From Saxidomus purpurata (Eukaryota; Mollusca; Bivalvia; Venerida; Veneridae), in assembly GCA_022818135.1 (NCBI GenBank), contig JAFMSR010000015.1, positions 35,885,143-35,949,142 of the forward strand: DNA of 64,000 nucleotides. The letters are read 5' to 3'. Below, one piece after another: positions 1 through 12,067 of this stretch. A model generated the notes under the pieces. That model had not been told where the DNA came from. It made no database searches and saw nothing but the letters and a program-made list of their open reading frames with translations. The translations under genes and the position numbers were made by a program. Each line of letters begins with the position of its first letter. The first letter of the stretch is position 1.

Positions 1-147
1 TCTTAATTTTGCTTCGTTTGAAAATGTCAAAAGAATTTATAAACTTCACATAGGCGACATACAGTACAACATAGTTAATGCAAATAGAATTCAGAACGAA
101 CTACTGCATGCATGTTCAACATAATGTAATAAAGTATGTTTGTACAG

Positions 148-2831
148 GCTGTGTGATAAGATAAACCACGAGTACGCTTTAGATTTGTCAGTACTGTTCT
201 ACAACCTGGCTGAAAACTTTGCCGGTGTCGTCCAGTACAACAACGTTAACAGGGAATTCTTGGTATGGTACATTATGTCTTTCTTTAGTACTCAAATCTT
301 CCTAAATCTGCTTTAAAACTTGCAAAACTCGATCCATGTGATTTAATAATTGTTCTGCATAACTTTTATCGTACAGCCTGACAATGCGAGGCAAAAATTG
401 TGTGTTATAATTAGTGTCTTTAAAAGCTCTTATACCTTACAATATGCTTGGAATTGTTACAAAAATAATTCAAACTTTGTGAATGTAATAAGAGCATTTC
501 TTGTGTGCAAACATTGGAGAAATTGCAGTACATACAGTTTTTCTGAACGTTTGTAATTTTGTTTATTGCAATGCTCTATTATAGGGAAATAAAGGAACTA
601 ACATAACGATTCAGAAAGTTTGTGACATCATGACCGACGAAAGCAGAGGCGACAGTATACAACGTTACGCTGACGTCAACTCTCTTATTTTAGATACGTA
701 CGGTGAACAATGTTTAGATATCCGATACAGCAAACTCGCTAATGCTCTAAATGAAACAAGTTGGGACAGCGCCTTAGCTGATGGAAGTAGGTGTGCAAGT
801 CTTGGTCTCTCAGAAAGTTTACTTCGATAAAAAGTGCAGATATAATTATATTCCAAAACCTACTCTATGTGCAGTATACCCATTGCTCTGTTTGATTATG
901 ATACTGTAAATTAGCACATTTTTTAATTGCTGCATTGTCTATTCTTATATTCTTAAAAAAATTACAATTCCAAAGATTAAAGGATGCACCGTGATGTTTC
1001 CTCACGAATACATGTTTTGCTTTTACTTTGGAAAAACGTCAATTTTGAAAGTAATTATAATGCTAAGTAACTGTTACATGTACCCTTTTGAATTAATGAT
1101 ATCTAACAGTTAAGAAAGAAATCACTGTTGTCGTAGGTGTTATGGAATTGCTATTTGAAAACTTGGCACTTTTATTGAAGTTGATTCTTCATAATGACTT
1201 GAAAGCTGTAACTTGATTGTTTTCAAAGGGCCAGAATGTGCTTTAAATATCCGGTTATTATATAGCTAGACAGTGGTTATACCAATCATGTTCAGAGCTG
1301 GGATGGATGCAGAGCTCCTACACAGCTCAACAGACGTTCGGGCCCTGGTATCTTTTTCCATTCAAGTTAGTAAAGTATTATGCTAAGTCAGATATGGATT
1401 TTTATGTAATAAATAAGTAAAAATTGAGAAAGAGCTTTCCAGGTGCATATAGAAAAAGCCATGTCAGTGTAAGCTCCAATGCTATCTGCAGAAGACTATG
1501 TAAGCTTCTTCAGGTGAATCGTTTTTGTCGTGTGTAGTTTTATGCCTTCTACTGATTTAGCTTACATTGTTTTGTCTAGTCACGGCCTGTCACTGGTCTA
1601 GTGTTTCTTGGAATGAAGTTGTCTCTTAATTCTTTATTGTACTACATTTACAATTTAAAGTGTTCCTATGCACTGACGTTATTTTTGCTTGCAACAATGC
1701 CACATTTATTTCGTCAATGCAGGCAGGGATTGCTTTCTTTCGTTTAATAGCTTCACAATAGATCTTTGTGACTCCGTATTTAATCCTCCGTCACATTGGG
1801 TATGGTCGGAAGTTATGAACAACTGCGACGATACGAATAGGTTCTACGGTGGACTTGAGATGCCTTTGTCTTATACGATCTTCGTTAATGGCATGCTAGA
1901 TCCGTGGAGAAGTGTCAGCATTCTTTCAAAACCACCAGACGCAGCTACTAATGTGGAAATTTTCAATATAAATGGTAAGGTTTCAGAAAAAAACATTGCA
2001 CATTTACAAATGCATTGTAACTTAGTTTAGAGTTATGTCAGCTAAATGTATGATGCTACATATTATTTCCAAAAACCATTTTCTATACCATGTGATGCTA
2101 AGATACTATGGAATAGTTAGAGGCTAAATAGAGAAATGTATACAATATAGAAACCCAAAAGAGGGAGCGCCAGCGACCGACTTGGTTTCTATGTTGTATA
2201 AATTTCTCTATTTTAGCCTCTAACTAACTTAGTGTTTGCTCTACATTTAGTCTTTATTTACTACATTTTATGACGTGATGCGCAAACAGATCTATAGAGT
2301 ATACATAGAGTAACCTGTCAGAAGTTTATGGCAAATAGACAGGGATCATTTTAAATTTTTAGATATTTTCGTTGGACAGAAATGTAAGGCAAGCACTAAA
2401 AAGGTACTCACTCTCTGTCTGTTTAATATTTCCAAAAAGTAATGCCGCGATAAGTAATGAGAACATACGACTGATGGTACACATACTAGTATTGAGGGAT
2501 TGTACCGATTTCAAGATGTATCATCTTCTGAGTATGTGCTAAGTATTTGCATATTGTGTTCTATATTATCCAATATGTAAAATAAAACTTACCCGATTCC
2601 CGCCGTGTTATGTAAAATTTAGTTTTGTTTGCAGGGTGTGATGAAATGCCGGACGTAGTATTTCGAAGAGGCAAATTTAAATACCTAACTTGCTTAAGTT
2701 TTCTGGTCATACTATTTTCAGGAACGTCGCATTGTGCGGATATGTACCCACAATCTGCAAGTGACCCACCACAACTGACTGAAACCCGGCTTCAGATTTC
2801 TAACATCATTGGGAAATGGTTGACGACATGA
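148..2831 (+). CDS. Peptidase S28 family serine protease (PRSS16-like), C-terminal five exons
   Basis: Five exons are visible: 148-262, 585-790, 1270-1365, 1751-1974 and 2722-2831 (stop TGA). All have AG/GT borders and matching phases. Exon 1 contains FAGVVQYN. Exon 3 contains QWLYQSCSELGW, the pattern found in PRSS16-like rather than PRCP-like members. Exon 4 carries NGMLDPW with the catalytic Asp. Exon 5 carries GTSHCADMYP with the catalytic His and ends ISNIIGKWLTT. The family cleaves after proline or removes short N-terminal peptides in lysosomes or secretory compartments. The catalytic Ser, oxyanion residues and signal peptide lie left of the window. No frameshift or stop is seen. Introns are short (about 320-750 bp); intron 4 holds a hairpin element just downstream of exon 4. 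The choice between PRSS16-like and DPP7-like rests only on the QW.YQ.C.E motif. Confidence 0.9.
2114..2226. repeat. Short hairpin MITE-like element in last intron of the S28 gene
   Basis: Two arms of about 42 bp (2114-2155 and 2183-2226) are near-perfect reverse complements around a GC-richer loop (gagggagcgccagcgaccga). The left arm begins tagttagaggctaaata. No coding potential. The symmetric structure with a short loop fits a foldback MITE. No target duplication could be defined. Confidence 0.7.
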
Positions 2832-2940
2832 AATTAACCCACACATTGTATCTATCTTGAATCAAAATTATTTAGAAGGATTTTGTGACTGACACTGATA
2901 ATTTCATTGGCGTCTATAACATCTGTTAGTATTATTTAAG

Positions 2941-3108
2941 AAATAATCTATGGCTTGGAGTGCTTTATCGAAATCGAAGCATTACCCGGAGGTGATGTGC
3001 CTGGCGGAATAATTCACGAGGGCGAAGCCCGAGTGAATTATTACACAGGCACATTAACGACGGGAAATGCTTCAATTTCGATAAAGCACTCCAAGACATA
3101 GATTATTT
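2941..3108. repeat. Hairpin (foldback) element downstream of S28 gene
   Basis: An inverted repeat runs from aaataatctatg at 2941 to catagattattt at 3108. Arms of about 75 bp pair with a few mismatches, including the shared ggagtgctttatcgaaat. The centre has a smaller palindrome, cgagggcgaagcccg. It lies about 110 bp after the S28 stop codon. It is probably a non-autonomous DNA element and would form a strong hairpin in RNA if transcribed through. Confidence 0.75.
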
Positions 3109-4215
3109 CGATTCTTATAAGCCGAATTTTTGAAAACTATCGTTACTACTTCGGACTTTTTTTTCAGCACGGCGGTAATGTGTAAAATAGCATAAATAGT
3201 GGCTGTTGGAATACACTCCCCTATTCGGGCAGCCATTCAAGATATCATACATAACTATATTATACCTACTTATTTTAGTTTAATCATCTAATAAATAAAA
3301 TATAAAAAATACCTGTCTGTGACATTATGCAGAAGACGTCAGATTAAGAACAAAGCAGACAATCGATTTAAATGCGTACCGTTAATTTAAACTGTACAAC
3401 GTTTTAACGTGGAGTAATGACGTCAGTGTGATGACGTAAACGTTTTCATTCATTGTTTTGTCTCCCGGAATCAAAACATTGTTTGACTCTTAATGCTGAA
3501 TGTCTTGGTCTTTTTAAAGGAAAACAAGGTGAGGGTATTCTAAGGCTTACTTGACGCAATCAAAAATAATATTTATGTTCTTAAACACAACTTTTTCATG
3601 CGACTGATGTATTTATACAGATATTATTTCTATTTCTATATTTTATTTTCTGTGCGGGAGTAAATAAGAAAAACCGGAAGGAGCTACTTCCATGTCCGAA
3701 ACTCCGCCTATTTTTCTGAGTGCATTAATCATATTAAAGCACTCGAATTGACTATACAAATATACCATAGGCATATTAGAATATAGCGTTCAGTACATTC
3801 ATAGCGCAAACATATATTGCAATAGTTACCTGTGTTATAAAGCAAATAAACAGACAATTACTTTCTCAAGTATATTTCATTTATATGCATAAAAATAATT
3901 AACGATATTGACAACATGTACAGAAAACCTAAGCGATCCATCCGTTGCTGGGCCTTTCACTAAGTTGTTCGGTGCTGGTTTTAAAGATACATGTACGTAT
4001 ACATTACAACTAGCTTATTGCATAAAACAAACGATTGCGTTAATAGCAGAAAACATATAACAGAATATCAATCATAGACACACATTTGCAGAAGAGTAAA
4101 ACATTATGAATTTCATAACAATATTAATTGTGTTGGATCCTGCGTAGATCTTGCAAAACTATAGATATACACAGATTTCTAGTGGACATCAAATTTATGA
4201 AGTTTATTAGTATAT
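3109..4215. other. Intergenic, no gene recognised
   Basis: AT-rich sequence between the convergent S28 and HEPN/NTPase genes. A possible poly(A) signal cluster (aataaataaaatat) lies near 3289 and could serve the S28 gene. No exon-like stretch was recognised. Confidence 0.5.
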
Positions 4216-5178
4216 TTAGTGCATATAAACAAAAAGGATGTAATTGCCAATAAAAAAGATCTCGACGGATCGCCGGCCTAGTTCGATCGAACTGATGTAA
4301 TTAAGCGAATCAAATTTAATTGTTTTGTTATTCGTTGATGGTTTTTCGTCATGATATCGATGAAGTGAAATAGGAAATTTTGGTCCTACACTAGTTGTTT
4401 TATCTTCAAGCATGAGAAGAACTGAATGGAAATTTAATATATCAGTACTCATATATTTAGAGTAGTCAAGGTTCGGTTTGTTTAACTTCGATTGTTGAAG
4501 GTATGATTTAATATCATTTATATTGTCTACGGAATCACTCTGAAGTTCTAAACGTAAAAGGTCTTTATTCAATTGTCCTAACCTTGGTTGATTTGTTCTA
4601 GAGGAAATCAAAACTTTGACCCATGGGGGAAATCGATATAGCCTTTGTTTCAATAACTCAAGGATTTCGTTTACACCTCGGTTTTTATCATAGCATTCGT
4701 CTAGTCCATCTATTACAATAATGAACGGATCGATATTGAATAGCTCAATTTTTTTCAGTGGAACCATTATACACTGATCCAAGCACCCGCTTGGATCTTT
4801 CTGGCACATCCTTTTGTCAAATATTTCTCCAACCAGCAAGAATGGGCAATTGCGAAGATATCATATCAATTAAACGTAATATAAATACGAATGCCTTCTT
4901 GGATACCAGCACATCAAATCTACAAACATGATACGCTATAAGACGACTCCGTAGTCTGTGAGCAGGACTTTGTTCAGATGCACAAATAATATGTTTCATC
5001 AAGGCAGACTTTCCGTATCCCATGTCAGCTTCAAGCAGAATTCCTCGATTATTTAGATCTCGTGATTGCAGTTCCGTTTCAATCTGTTTAAGCAGCCAAT
5101 CTCGTCCAACGAACGTCTGATGGTGTGATATGTATTCAAACAGCGATATTCTACCGAATGATGTCTCAGAGAGGCAAC
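4216..5178 (-). pseudogene. STAND P-loop NTPase exon (TANC/ANKRD50-type NACHT-like), frameshifted
   Basis: The acceptor at 5179 joins in phase to the HEPN exon that ends at 5519. The exon opens with a linker and FVGRDWLLKQI, followed by the Walker A segment MGYGKSALMKH (about 5022-4990) and Walker B FIIVIDGLDEC (about 4730-4690). A sensor-like KVLISSRTNQ follows. This order, and the FxGRDWL lead-in, are typical of TANC and ANKRD50 NTPases, which act as switch or oligomerisation modules. The frame that contains Walker A stops at 4817, while the frame carrying Walker B overlaps it from about 4840. One indel therefore breaks the protein unless it is a sequencing error. After the NTPase core the expected winged-helix and repeat region is absent and the frame stops at 4216. 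Either the gene is truncated or a further exon was missed. Confidence 0.75.
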
Positions 5179-5518
5179 CTGAAAATAGATTAATTAATAC
5201 ATGTATAAATGTAGACTATTAGAATAGACCATATTATTTATCATGATAAAGCTCAAGTAAACATCCATTCAATGATAACATTATAGAGTTTATACATAAA
5301 CGTTGGCTAAATGATCAAAAACAGCCATATACTAGAAGCTGGAATTTTGACCGCTTTAGTAAAATTTTAAGCGCTTTGTGTAAAAAGTATAAACTAAGGT
5401 TTGAATTGATCAATGAACATAAATACTCTATTAACTAGATTAATGAAGTGAAAAATGGCACACATGATTTTGTTTATGTAATAAAAGAGTTTTTTGAATC
5501 CGTTGGGATTTCATTTAC

Positions 5519-6230
5519 CTTCTGTTGAAGTCAAGCTGTTTACGTCTCTGTGTTGTCCCGAAAGGTATTCTGTCTGTGGAAATTGTGTATTGCTCAGCCT
5601 TGTGCAAACTGGGAATAAATGGTGGCTAAGGCCAAGAATAAACGCAATTATTACTAATGCAGTCAAAACGACAGCTTGCCTTGCAGCATTCTTTTGTAGT
5701 CTGTCATACATATGAACAAGCAATGCTACAGACGTTTTTGTTTCATGCATTTCAAAAACAAAATTGTCTAAAGTATTTTTGATAGCACTATTTTGCATGC
5801 CAATGTCTCTGAGAGATGATACGATATCATCTTTAAATAATTTACCCTTTTTAAGGTCATGTATAAATTGAGTCACTCCAACATGATTTGGTATCAATGG
5901 CCTAATATCTGGATGGTTAATCACATTACTGATATTTTGAAATACTACTTTCTTCTTTGCATTTGTGAGATTCATCTTTCGTGAGAAATGTATCAGTTCG
6001 TTTCGACATTCCTTCAGTGGGTGTAACACCTGTACGACATTTCTTTGAAAGTGCAAACATCTGTTCCACACATTAAATATTGTAGATAAATCTTGTAAAT
6101 TTATGTCGCCAGTGGGCCATCCTGGTAAAATGAAAACTTCCGCAATATCTTGAGCAGCATTTGGCCAGCGCAGCATGACTTCTTGTCCTGCCAGTGCATC
6201 TTGTGATGGCGGTTTCCTCGAGACAAAAAA
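5519..6230 (-). CDS. HEPN-like domain plus transmembrane helix (N-terminal part of the NTPase gene)
   Basis: The open frame runs from about 6215 to a donor at 5518 (GTAAATG) and splices in phase onto the NTPase exon. An in-frame ATG lies at 6176, but the frame stays open upstream to an AG near 6221, so the true start may be in an unseen exon. The domain has LPGWP, a D-L-S-T-I-F-N-V-W helix, and CRNELIH, which fits the Rx4-6H signature of HEPN folds such as the DZIP3-type HEPN. A hydrophobic segment, AVVLTALVIIAFILGL (about residues 168-184 counted from the ATG), predicts one membrane helix before the NTPase. HEPN domains can be metal-independent RNases or protein-interaction modules; activity here is unproven. 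A role in innate immune sensing is inference from the HEPN plus STAND layout. Confidence 0.65.
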
Positions 6231-7025
6231 TTTTCTAGTTCAGTCCTCCAACTGGTACATGTCACACACCATCTTTAAATAAAAGGTATTCATAGAATTA
6301 TGGAACTTACATTAATTTTGTTGTCAGTCTCTATTTTATACACAAGTACAATGTGCTTTTAGATGTGAATAGAAATGATATTGTGGTACAACTAAAATTA
6401 AATATCAGTCACAGTGTGGGTGATATAGGTCTACCGGAACAAATTTTTTAAGTAGGGCATAAACATAATTTTGCTTTTGTTTTTATATTTAGCATAAAAT
6501 TAAAAAGAAAATTTGTTTGTTTTAAGTGGATATGTACGGTGCCCGTGAAGTGACATGTGATACTTTTTTTTAAATTTCGTAAAAACCAAATATTATTTCG
6601 CGTAAGAAAAGGGTCACAATTACTTACAATAGTTAAACAATATATCTTAACAACACAAAAGACCACGAAACACTGCTTTTCGCTTTGTGATACTTTTATG
6701 TAAAATCCCCTTTATGCGGTGTAGTTTAACACGTGTTTAAACGTTGGTTATGTACCGTTCCAATTTTTTACGACAAATTTCAAAGCATACATGTACCTAA
6801 GCCTATTGTTAAGGGATTATTTTCATTTCATGACTAGGTCAACTGCTCACAAACAGTATCACAAACAAATCCACGTGTTCTTTTGTGCAAACCAGATCAA
6901 CCATTGGACACGTGATGTCCCAGTATGGTCATTGGATAATCTAGCGAGTAAATTTTAATAAAATTGTAAACACTGGAACCGTCCATTCCATAACACATCT
7001 TCAGAAAATACAGATAATAAGAGTA
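6231..7025. other. Intergenic or upstream region, nothing recognised
   Basis: AT-rich sequence upstream of the HEPN exon. It may hold the 5' exon and promoter of that gene, but none can be identified with confidence. Confidence 0.4.
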
Positions 7026-7508
7026 GTATAGTATGCCCTGTATTCGCACTATTTCCTGTTCATGTGCCATATGACCTTAATGACCCCACTACCCCCTCCC
7101 CAACTCCACATGGCAATGATGCTAGAAAGTCTGCGAGTGTAGACGCGTCGCAGAGCAGGATGGGAATGAGGAAGGCACCTTTGGAGACTCTGGAACGGCT
7201 TCCTGAAATTCTGAGACCGTCTCAGACCCTGGTGCTAAGTTGTTTTTTTTAAAGAAAATCAGGAAATAAAGGTTGATGACCTATACAGGTCAGTAAGTGG
7301 CGGGAAAATCGGTCTAATTAGATGTATGGCTTTGACGTGGGGAAAAAATGTAAAGAATTTTAATTATCAAAACCGACCCAGTTCATTCGATTATCTCTCG
7401 TAAGATTCATTAGCATAATGACGTATATTTCTAGGGTTACCTAGACATCATGTCACCTTTAACAATAGGCTGTTTTTTGTGATGAACAAAGCCAGTCATG
7501 GGGGAAGG
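7026..7508 (+). repeat. Dispersed repeat R1, copy 1 (with retained short open frame)
   Basis: About 480 bp that recurs in reverse orientation at 29252-29733. Within it, 7064-7252 is an open frame beginning PYDLNDPTTPSPTPHGND. The other copy keeps the same frame open over the same stretch. The repeat ends at a conserved segment, gatgaacaaagccagtcatg. Family and function are not recognised. Confidence 0.75.
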
Positions 7509-8160
7509 TAGATACGTCTAGATTTGATTTGAAGAGAATTTTATCAAGGTCCGTCCAAAAGAGCACTTATGTTAGCTTAATATTTGGATGAGACCCCGGC
7601 ATGTCTCCCGTCATGCCTAAAAATAAAATTTTGAAGCCAGAAATAAGAGAAATTTACCTGACTGCAATTTCCAGCTAGTATAGCCAAAGGTTGAATTTAA
7701 TTGGTTACCAAAGAGTAGGCCAATCACGGCGACCAATGAGATCTAAGTGTGATTGACCTAGTTTGTATGTCTGGATCGTGGTAGCCTAACAGTTTTTAGA
7801 AAATTTTGATACTAGATGTTATATGTGTTTGTTTTGTAAAGTAAAAATCCCCTTTAATAAAGTGTTGTCCTATTTTTATTTTGCTTAGCTTTTTGTGATG
7901 ATAAAAATTTTAATTGTCCTGAATGAGAGAATAAAATGTTGTCCGAAAGATGGTTTTACTTATTTTAACAAGTATGCATGAAAGTTTGACTTATGTTCTT
8001 ACTCTGAAATTTTGAAAATATAAAAACCCCTTAAAAGCCAAATAAGCCAGCAACCTCAGAGGCTACTTGTTAACTTTAATTCTTTAATTATAATGATGTA
8101 CAATAGAAAATTATAAAGAGACTTGTACTAGTTGGTTGTTTACTACCGGAGCTTGAAGCA
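7509..8160 (+). repeat. Dispersed repeat R2, copy 1
   Basis: It matches 56490-57520 in the same orientation. Shared landmarks are gatttgatttgaag at the left, ggcatgtctccc, acctgactgcaatttccag, aaaaccccttaaaagcca, and gacttgtactagttgg at the right. The other copy has an expanded GA microsatellite. No coding potential is recognised. It may be a non-autonomous element. Confidence 0.7.
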
Positions 8161-9422
8161 AAAATCTGATAGTAAATTAACCAATGGAGCCAGGAGAGAC
8201 AAAAATGATTAGCCATTCAGCAGGGTGCTAATGGCCGCCAGTTCGGTCTACTACTGTTGAAAAAGCACAGTCATTAATGTAATTATTTGAATCATTTGTA
8301 TTATAAAATGGATAGAATGCCAAAATTAGTCTTTAAATATATGAATGTTGCTGTAGATCATGATTTCGTAAAAATAGAAATTTTATTAAAGTTTTGTGGA
8401 ATTTTGGTGAGAAATTCATTTTAATTGTTTCAGAAGGAAATTTTAATTTTAATCTGTTAATCTGTTTTACTTTTACTTACAAATAATAAAAGAAGTAAGT
8501 GAAAATCATGATCTGCATGATCGGCGATTCGGTTCTCGGACAGATGCTGGTGAACTACTATTCCTGATCCTGGTGACTAACCAGTACTTTTCACATCGTC
8601 GTTGTTGTGTGATTGGGTTTTTCGTGCCTATGTAAGATTGTTCTTACTGTAGTCTTATTCTTATATTACACATCTTTAATGTTCCGAAAATATAATTGCG
8701 AAAGTTAGATGTGCTTTTTAAGATTAACATTGCTGTTCGTACTACTTGACCAGACCTACTTGTTGGTTTTGGGTGATCTACTGCGACTTAAGTGCGCACG
8801 AACCGGATGGAGTTATAACAGGTGCGCGTTTGGCTTTTTGGATCCGGCTGTTATTTGACAGTAGATTACTGGTTCCATTTTGGAAATAATTAGTGTTTTA
8901 TGCATTTTCTGCAATGTCTGGGGAATCTAGTTATAGGATCAATCACTGTTTTTGGTTAGTTATGACTCTTTATATGGGCATTAAGTATGCGTTTTCTTGT
9001 TTAAGCAGTCATTAATTGTGATTATTTCTATTTTCTACGTTTTTCCAGTCATTGTCCTGGTGATTATTTTGGACATTTATTAGTTGTATGTTGTCTTTTT
9101 TTGTAATCACCATGAGTTTGTTTATGCATGGGTTATAGTGGTATGTTGCCACAGACACTATTTTTTCCTACGTAGGTATCAAATTTCTTACTCAGACACT
9201 AGAACCGCTAAAAAGTAAAAATTTGTTAATTTCATATATTTCTATGAATTGACTAATAACTATCTAATCTACTGAGCTTCAGTCACATGTCAAGTTGTAA
9301 AGATGTAGTTGTTGTAAATATATAGTACTTTTATATGCTTTTTTATATATTTATATAGAAAAAAGGATTTTTTGCCGATTTTGTTTAAATAAAGCTTTTT
9401 TCCTACGGTTTTTGGTGTTATA
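8161..9422. other. Non-coding AT-rich stretch
   Basis: No exon, RNA gene or repeat boundary was recognised in this interval. Confidence 0.4.
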
Positions 9423-10070
9423 TCTTTATAATAATAATAATAATAATAATAATAAAATCTTTATTTCATGAAGGTTACATATCAGACATACAAGGATTTA
9501 CATGTAAATCAAAATACATCTTATTTTCATATGGCCTTCAACAATGTAAAAGAAGAATTAAAATGCAACAACAATAACATACCGTTGATAGAGAAATATG
9601 AAACAAATATGATTTACTAGTTATACATTTTTACAATTTAACAATCATATTTTTCAAAAGTCTATTTTTTAGCAAAGTTAGATATGACAAAAGTAAGACA
9701 AAAATTGTTGCAACTTTCTTTTGATAAGAAAGACACTCAAAAATTTAGACCAAAAGTTAGTGCGGAAATATATTTGTAGAAGTAAATTTTTAATTCAGAA
9801 CAATTTTATTTTCATATGGCCTTCAACAATATAAAAGAATAATTAAAATGCAACAACAACAACATACCGTCGATAAAGCATTATGAAACAAAATATGATT
9901 TGCTAGTTATACATTTCAATTGAACAATCATATTTTTCAAATAGTATATTTGTTTGGCAAAGTTAGATATGCAAAAGTGATACAAAAATTGTTTAAATTG
10001 TTGAAACTTTCTTTTGATACGACAGACACTCAAAAAATGTGTCCAAACTGTAGTTGTTAAGTGTTACTTA
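9423..10070 (-). repeat. Retroposon 3' end with ATT-repeat tail and internal tandem duplication
   Basis: On the minus strand the sequence ends aataaagattt followed by (ATT)n (the TAA microsatellite at 9428-9455), a typical non-LTR element tail. Inside, a ~250-bp segment is present twice (about 9525-9775 and 9812-10060). Both start tcatatggccttcaacaat and continue with attaaaatgcaacaaca. The duplicates are diverged. No ORF of note. Confidence 0.6.
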
Positions 10071-10434
10071 ATAGATAGTTCTTGTATTTGTATTTAAATG
10101 TTTTGAGTTCAGGAATTCCTCTAATATCAAACGGAATATCATTCCAACCTTTGGTGCTTGTTATTCTAAATATAATTTGGTCGAAATATTTACTGTCATT
10201 GTCTTGTATCATTTATAAATTGTTTTTTTTTATGCCCGAAAATTTTGGAAAATCGCGGGATAAAGTCTCTGTAACAAATTTGTCAATTTTTTTCAATCTT
10301 TACAATTTTCAGTTCAGATCTTTTCTAAATCGTGCTTAATAATTATAGCTAGGGTGTTGGGTAACCCTTATCTAGTTCTAAAGTATTTTACTAATTAGTA
10401 ATTAGATATGTGTTTTGCCGAAAAGATTCACCTG

Positions 10435-10452
10435 AGGGGGGGGGGGGGGGGG
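10435..10452 (+). repeat. Poly-G tract
   Basis: A G homopolymer of about 17 bases at the left edge of the deleted LINE copy. It coincides with the junction and may be a slippage or assembly-sensitive site. Confidence 0.85.
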
Positions 10453-11075
10453 TTAGTGTCCTTGACCTTTCTGTACCGGAAGCTTCTTCATTTTAACGTA
10501 TATACATGTATAATAAAGTATACTAAGCTACTTAAAGGCATATTACAGGACACCCCTGGTTTATTGGGTGTGTATTAGGGGTTTCTTAGTGTGAAAAATA
10601 TTTGTTTTAGGTCACTAAGAGACGATACTAGCTTCTGGAGCTTCTGGCCCAGTATTTTAATGCTTGAAGTTCTCTCTGCAAAGGCAGTGGAATAATGGCG
10701 GTCTCGGTATGTAAAGGGAGGGTCGGGGTGTGCCTCGGACATCCTTTAATGGTTTTTAGTGCCCTATTTTGTATTCTTTGAATTTTTTTCAGTTGGGAAT
10801 CTTTAGCGGATGCATAAACTATGCTGCCATAGTTAATTTTGCTTCAGATGAGGGCATTGTAGATATTGAGAAGGCATTTTTTGTCTGTGCCCCATGATTT
10901 CCCTTTTACTGCTCTTATGATATTTAAGTCTCTAAGACATCTTTTCGACATGTATTCTACGTGCATTTTCCATGATAAAGTTTTGTCAAAATTAATTCCT
11001 AGAAATTTTGCATGCTCATTATATGTGAGGTTCGTTCCACATAGTGTTAATTTGGGAAAGTTGATGGCTATTTCC
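10453..11075 (-). mobile_element. Internally deleted LINE copy, tandem to the main LINE
   Basis: 10458-10632 matches the LINE 3' region at 11088-11267, and 10633-11075 matches the RT segment at 12840-13285. The ~1.57 kb between those blocks in the main copy (RNase H and CCHC tail) is absent. The junction sequence (gatactagcttctggagc) has a few bases of microhomology to both sides. The copy directly abuts the main element. It fits unequal exchange, or deletion followed by tandem duplication. Confidence 0.75.
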
Positions 11076-11690
11076 GGAGGGGGGTTAGTGTCCTTGACCT
11101 TTTTGTACCGGAAGCTCCTTCTTTTTAACGTATATACATGTATAATAAAGTATACTAAGCTACTTAAAGGCATATTACAGGACACCCCTGGTTTATTGGG
11201 TGTGTATTAGGGGTTTCTTAGTGTGAAAAATATTTGTTTTAGGTCACTAAGAGACGATACTAGCTTGTCACTACGAAATAACATATTTACAACCTATATT
11301 AGTCGTGCTATATCTACCCCTATGTAATACTACATATTTTCTCCTACATTTTACCCTTATAAGAGACGCCTGTACATGACTGTTGGTATGGATGCTGTGA
11401 GGCGGGGGCTCATACCGGTCACTTAGCTACTAGCATGACCGCATGCGATCGCAGATTAGTTATCACCTTTCTTTCGATCGGAGCCGCCATAACATTGGCA
11501 GGAGACTATTCTGATCTCGTATGTGTCAAGCTAGTATATCATTTTGCTATTTTTCTACCCTCCAGACATGCAAGTCGTCTCCATTTTGCTTGCCACTTAC
11601 TATAAGTCAACCTGGGATGCTTGTGGTTTGTGAAGTGGGTGTGTGGGTTTGAGTGTTTGCCGAGCAGTCCATTGTGTAAACAGTCCTTAT

Positions 11691-12067
11691 CTATATTTTT
11701 TCATTGTATCCTATATTTTTGATAAATTCGAATACGGCCAGGCGAATATCTTGTGCTACTTCTTTTGGTGGATCTAACAGAGTTTTTTCCGTAATGGCTA
11801 CTAATTCTAATTTTAAAAGTTTTGTTTCAAATATTTTCCTTTCTTCAGAATATGGGCAGTGAATTAGATGGCTAAAATTTTCTATTTCGTTACAGTGTTG
11901 ACAGTTTTTGTCGTCTACATATCGGTCCCCTTTTAAATAGCTACTTTTAAGTTTAAGTCTAGTATACATTGTGTCTATTTGTCTATCATGATGGTACGTT
12001 TGTAATTTACTAGGCGGTTTAATATTAATTTCTATGTTATGTGTTGAGCAATATGTTTCCCATTGCT
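11691..12067 (-). pseudogene. LINE C-terminal CCHC segment
   Basis: The frame that ends at 11691 has CQHCNEIENFSHLIHC, a CxxC...H...C cluster found at the C-terminus of many I/jockey-like ORF2 proteins and thought to bind nucleic acid. Sequence just upstream (to about 12067) remains coding-like but in a different frame from the RNase H part, so an indel separates them. Confidence 0.65.
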
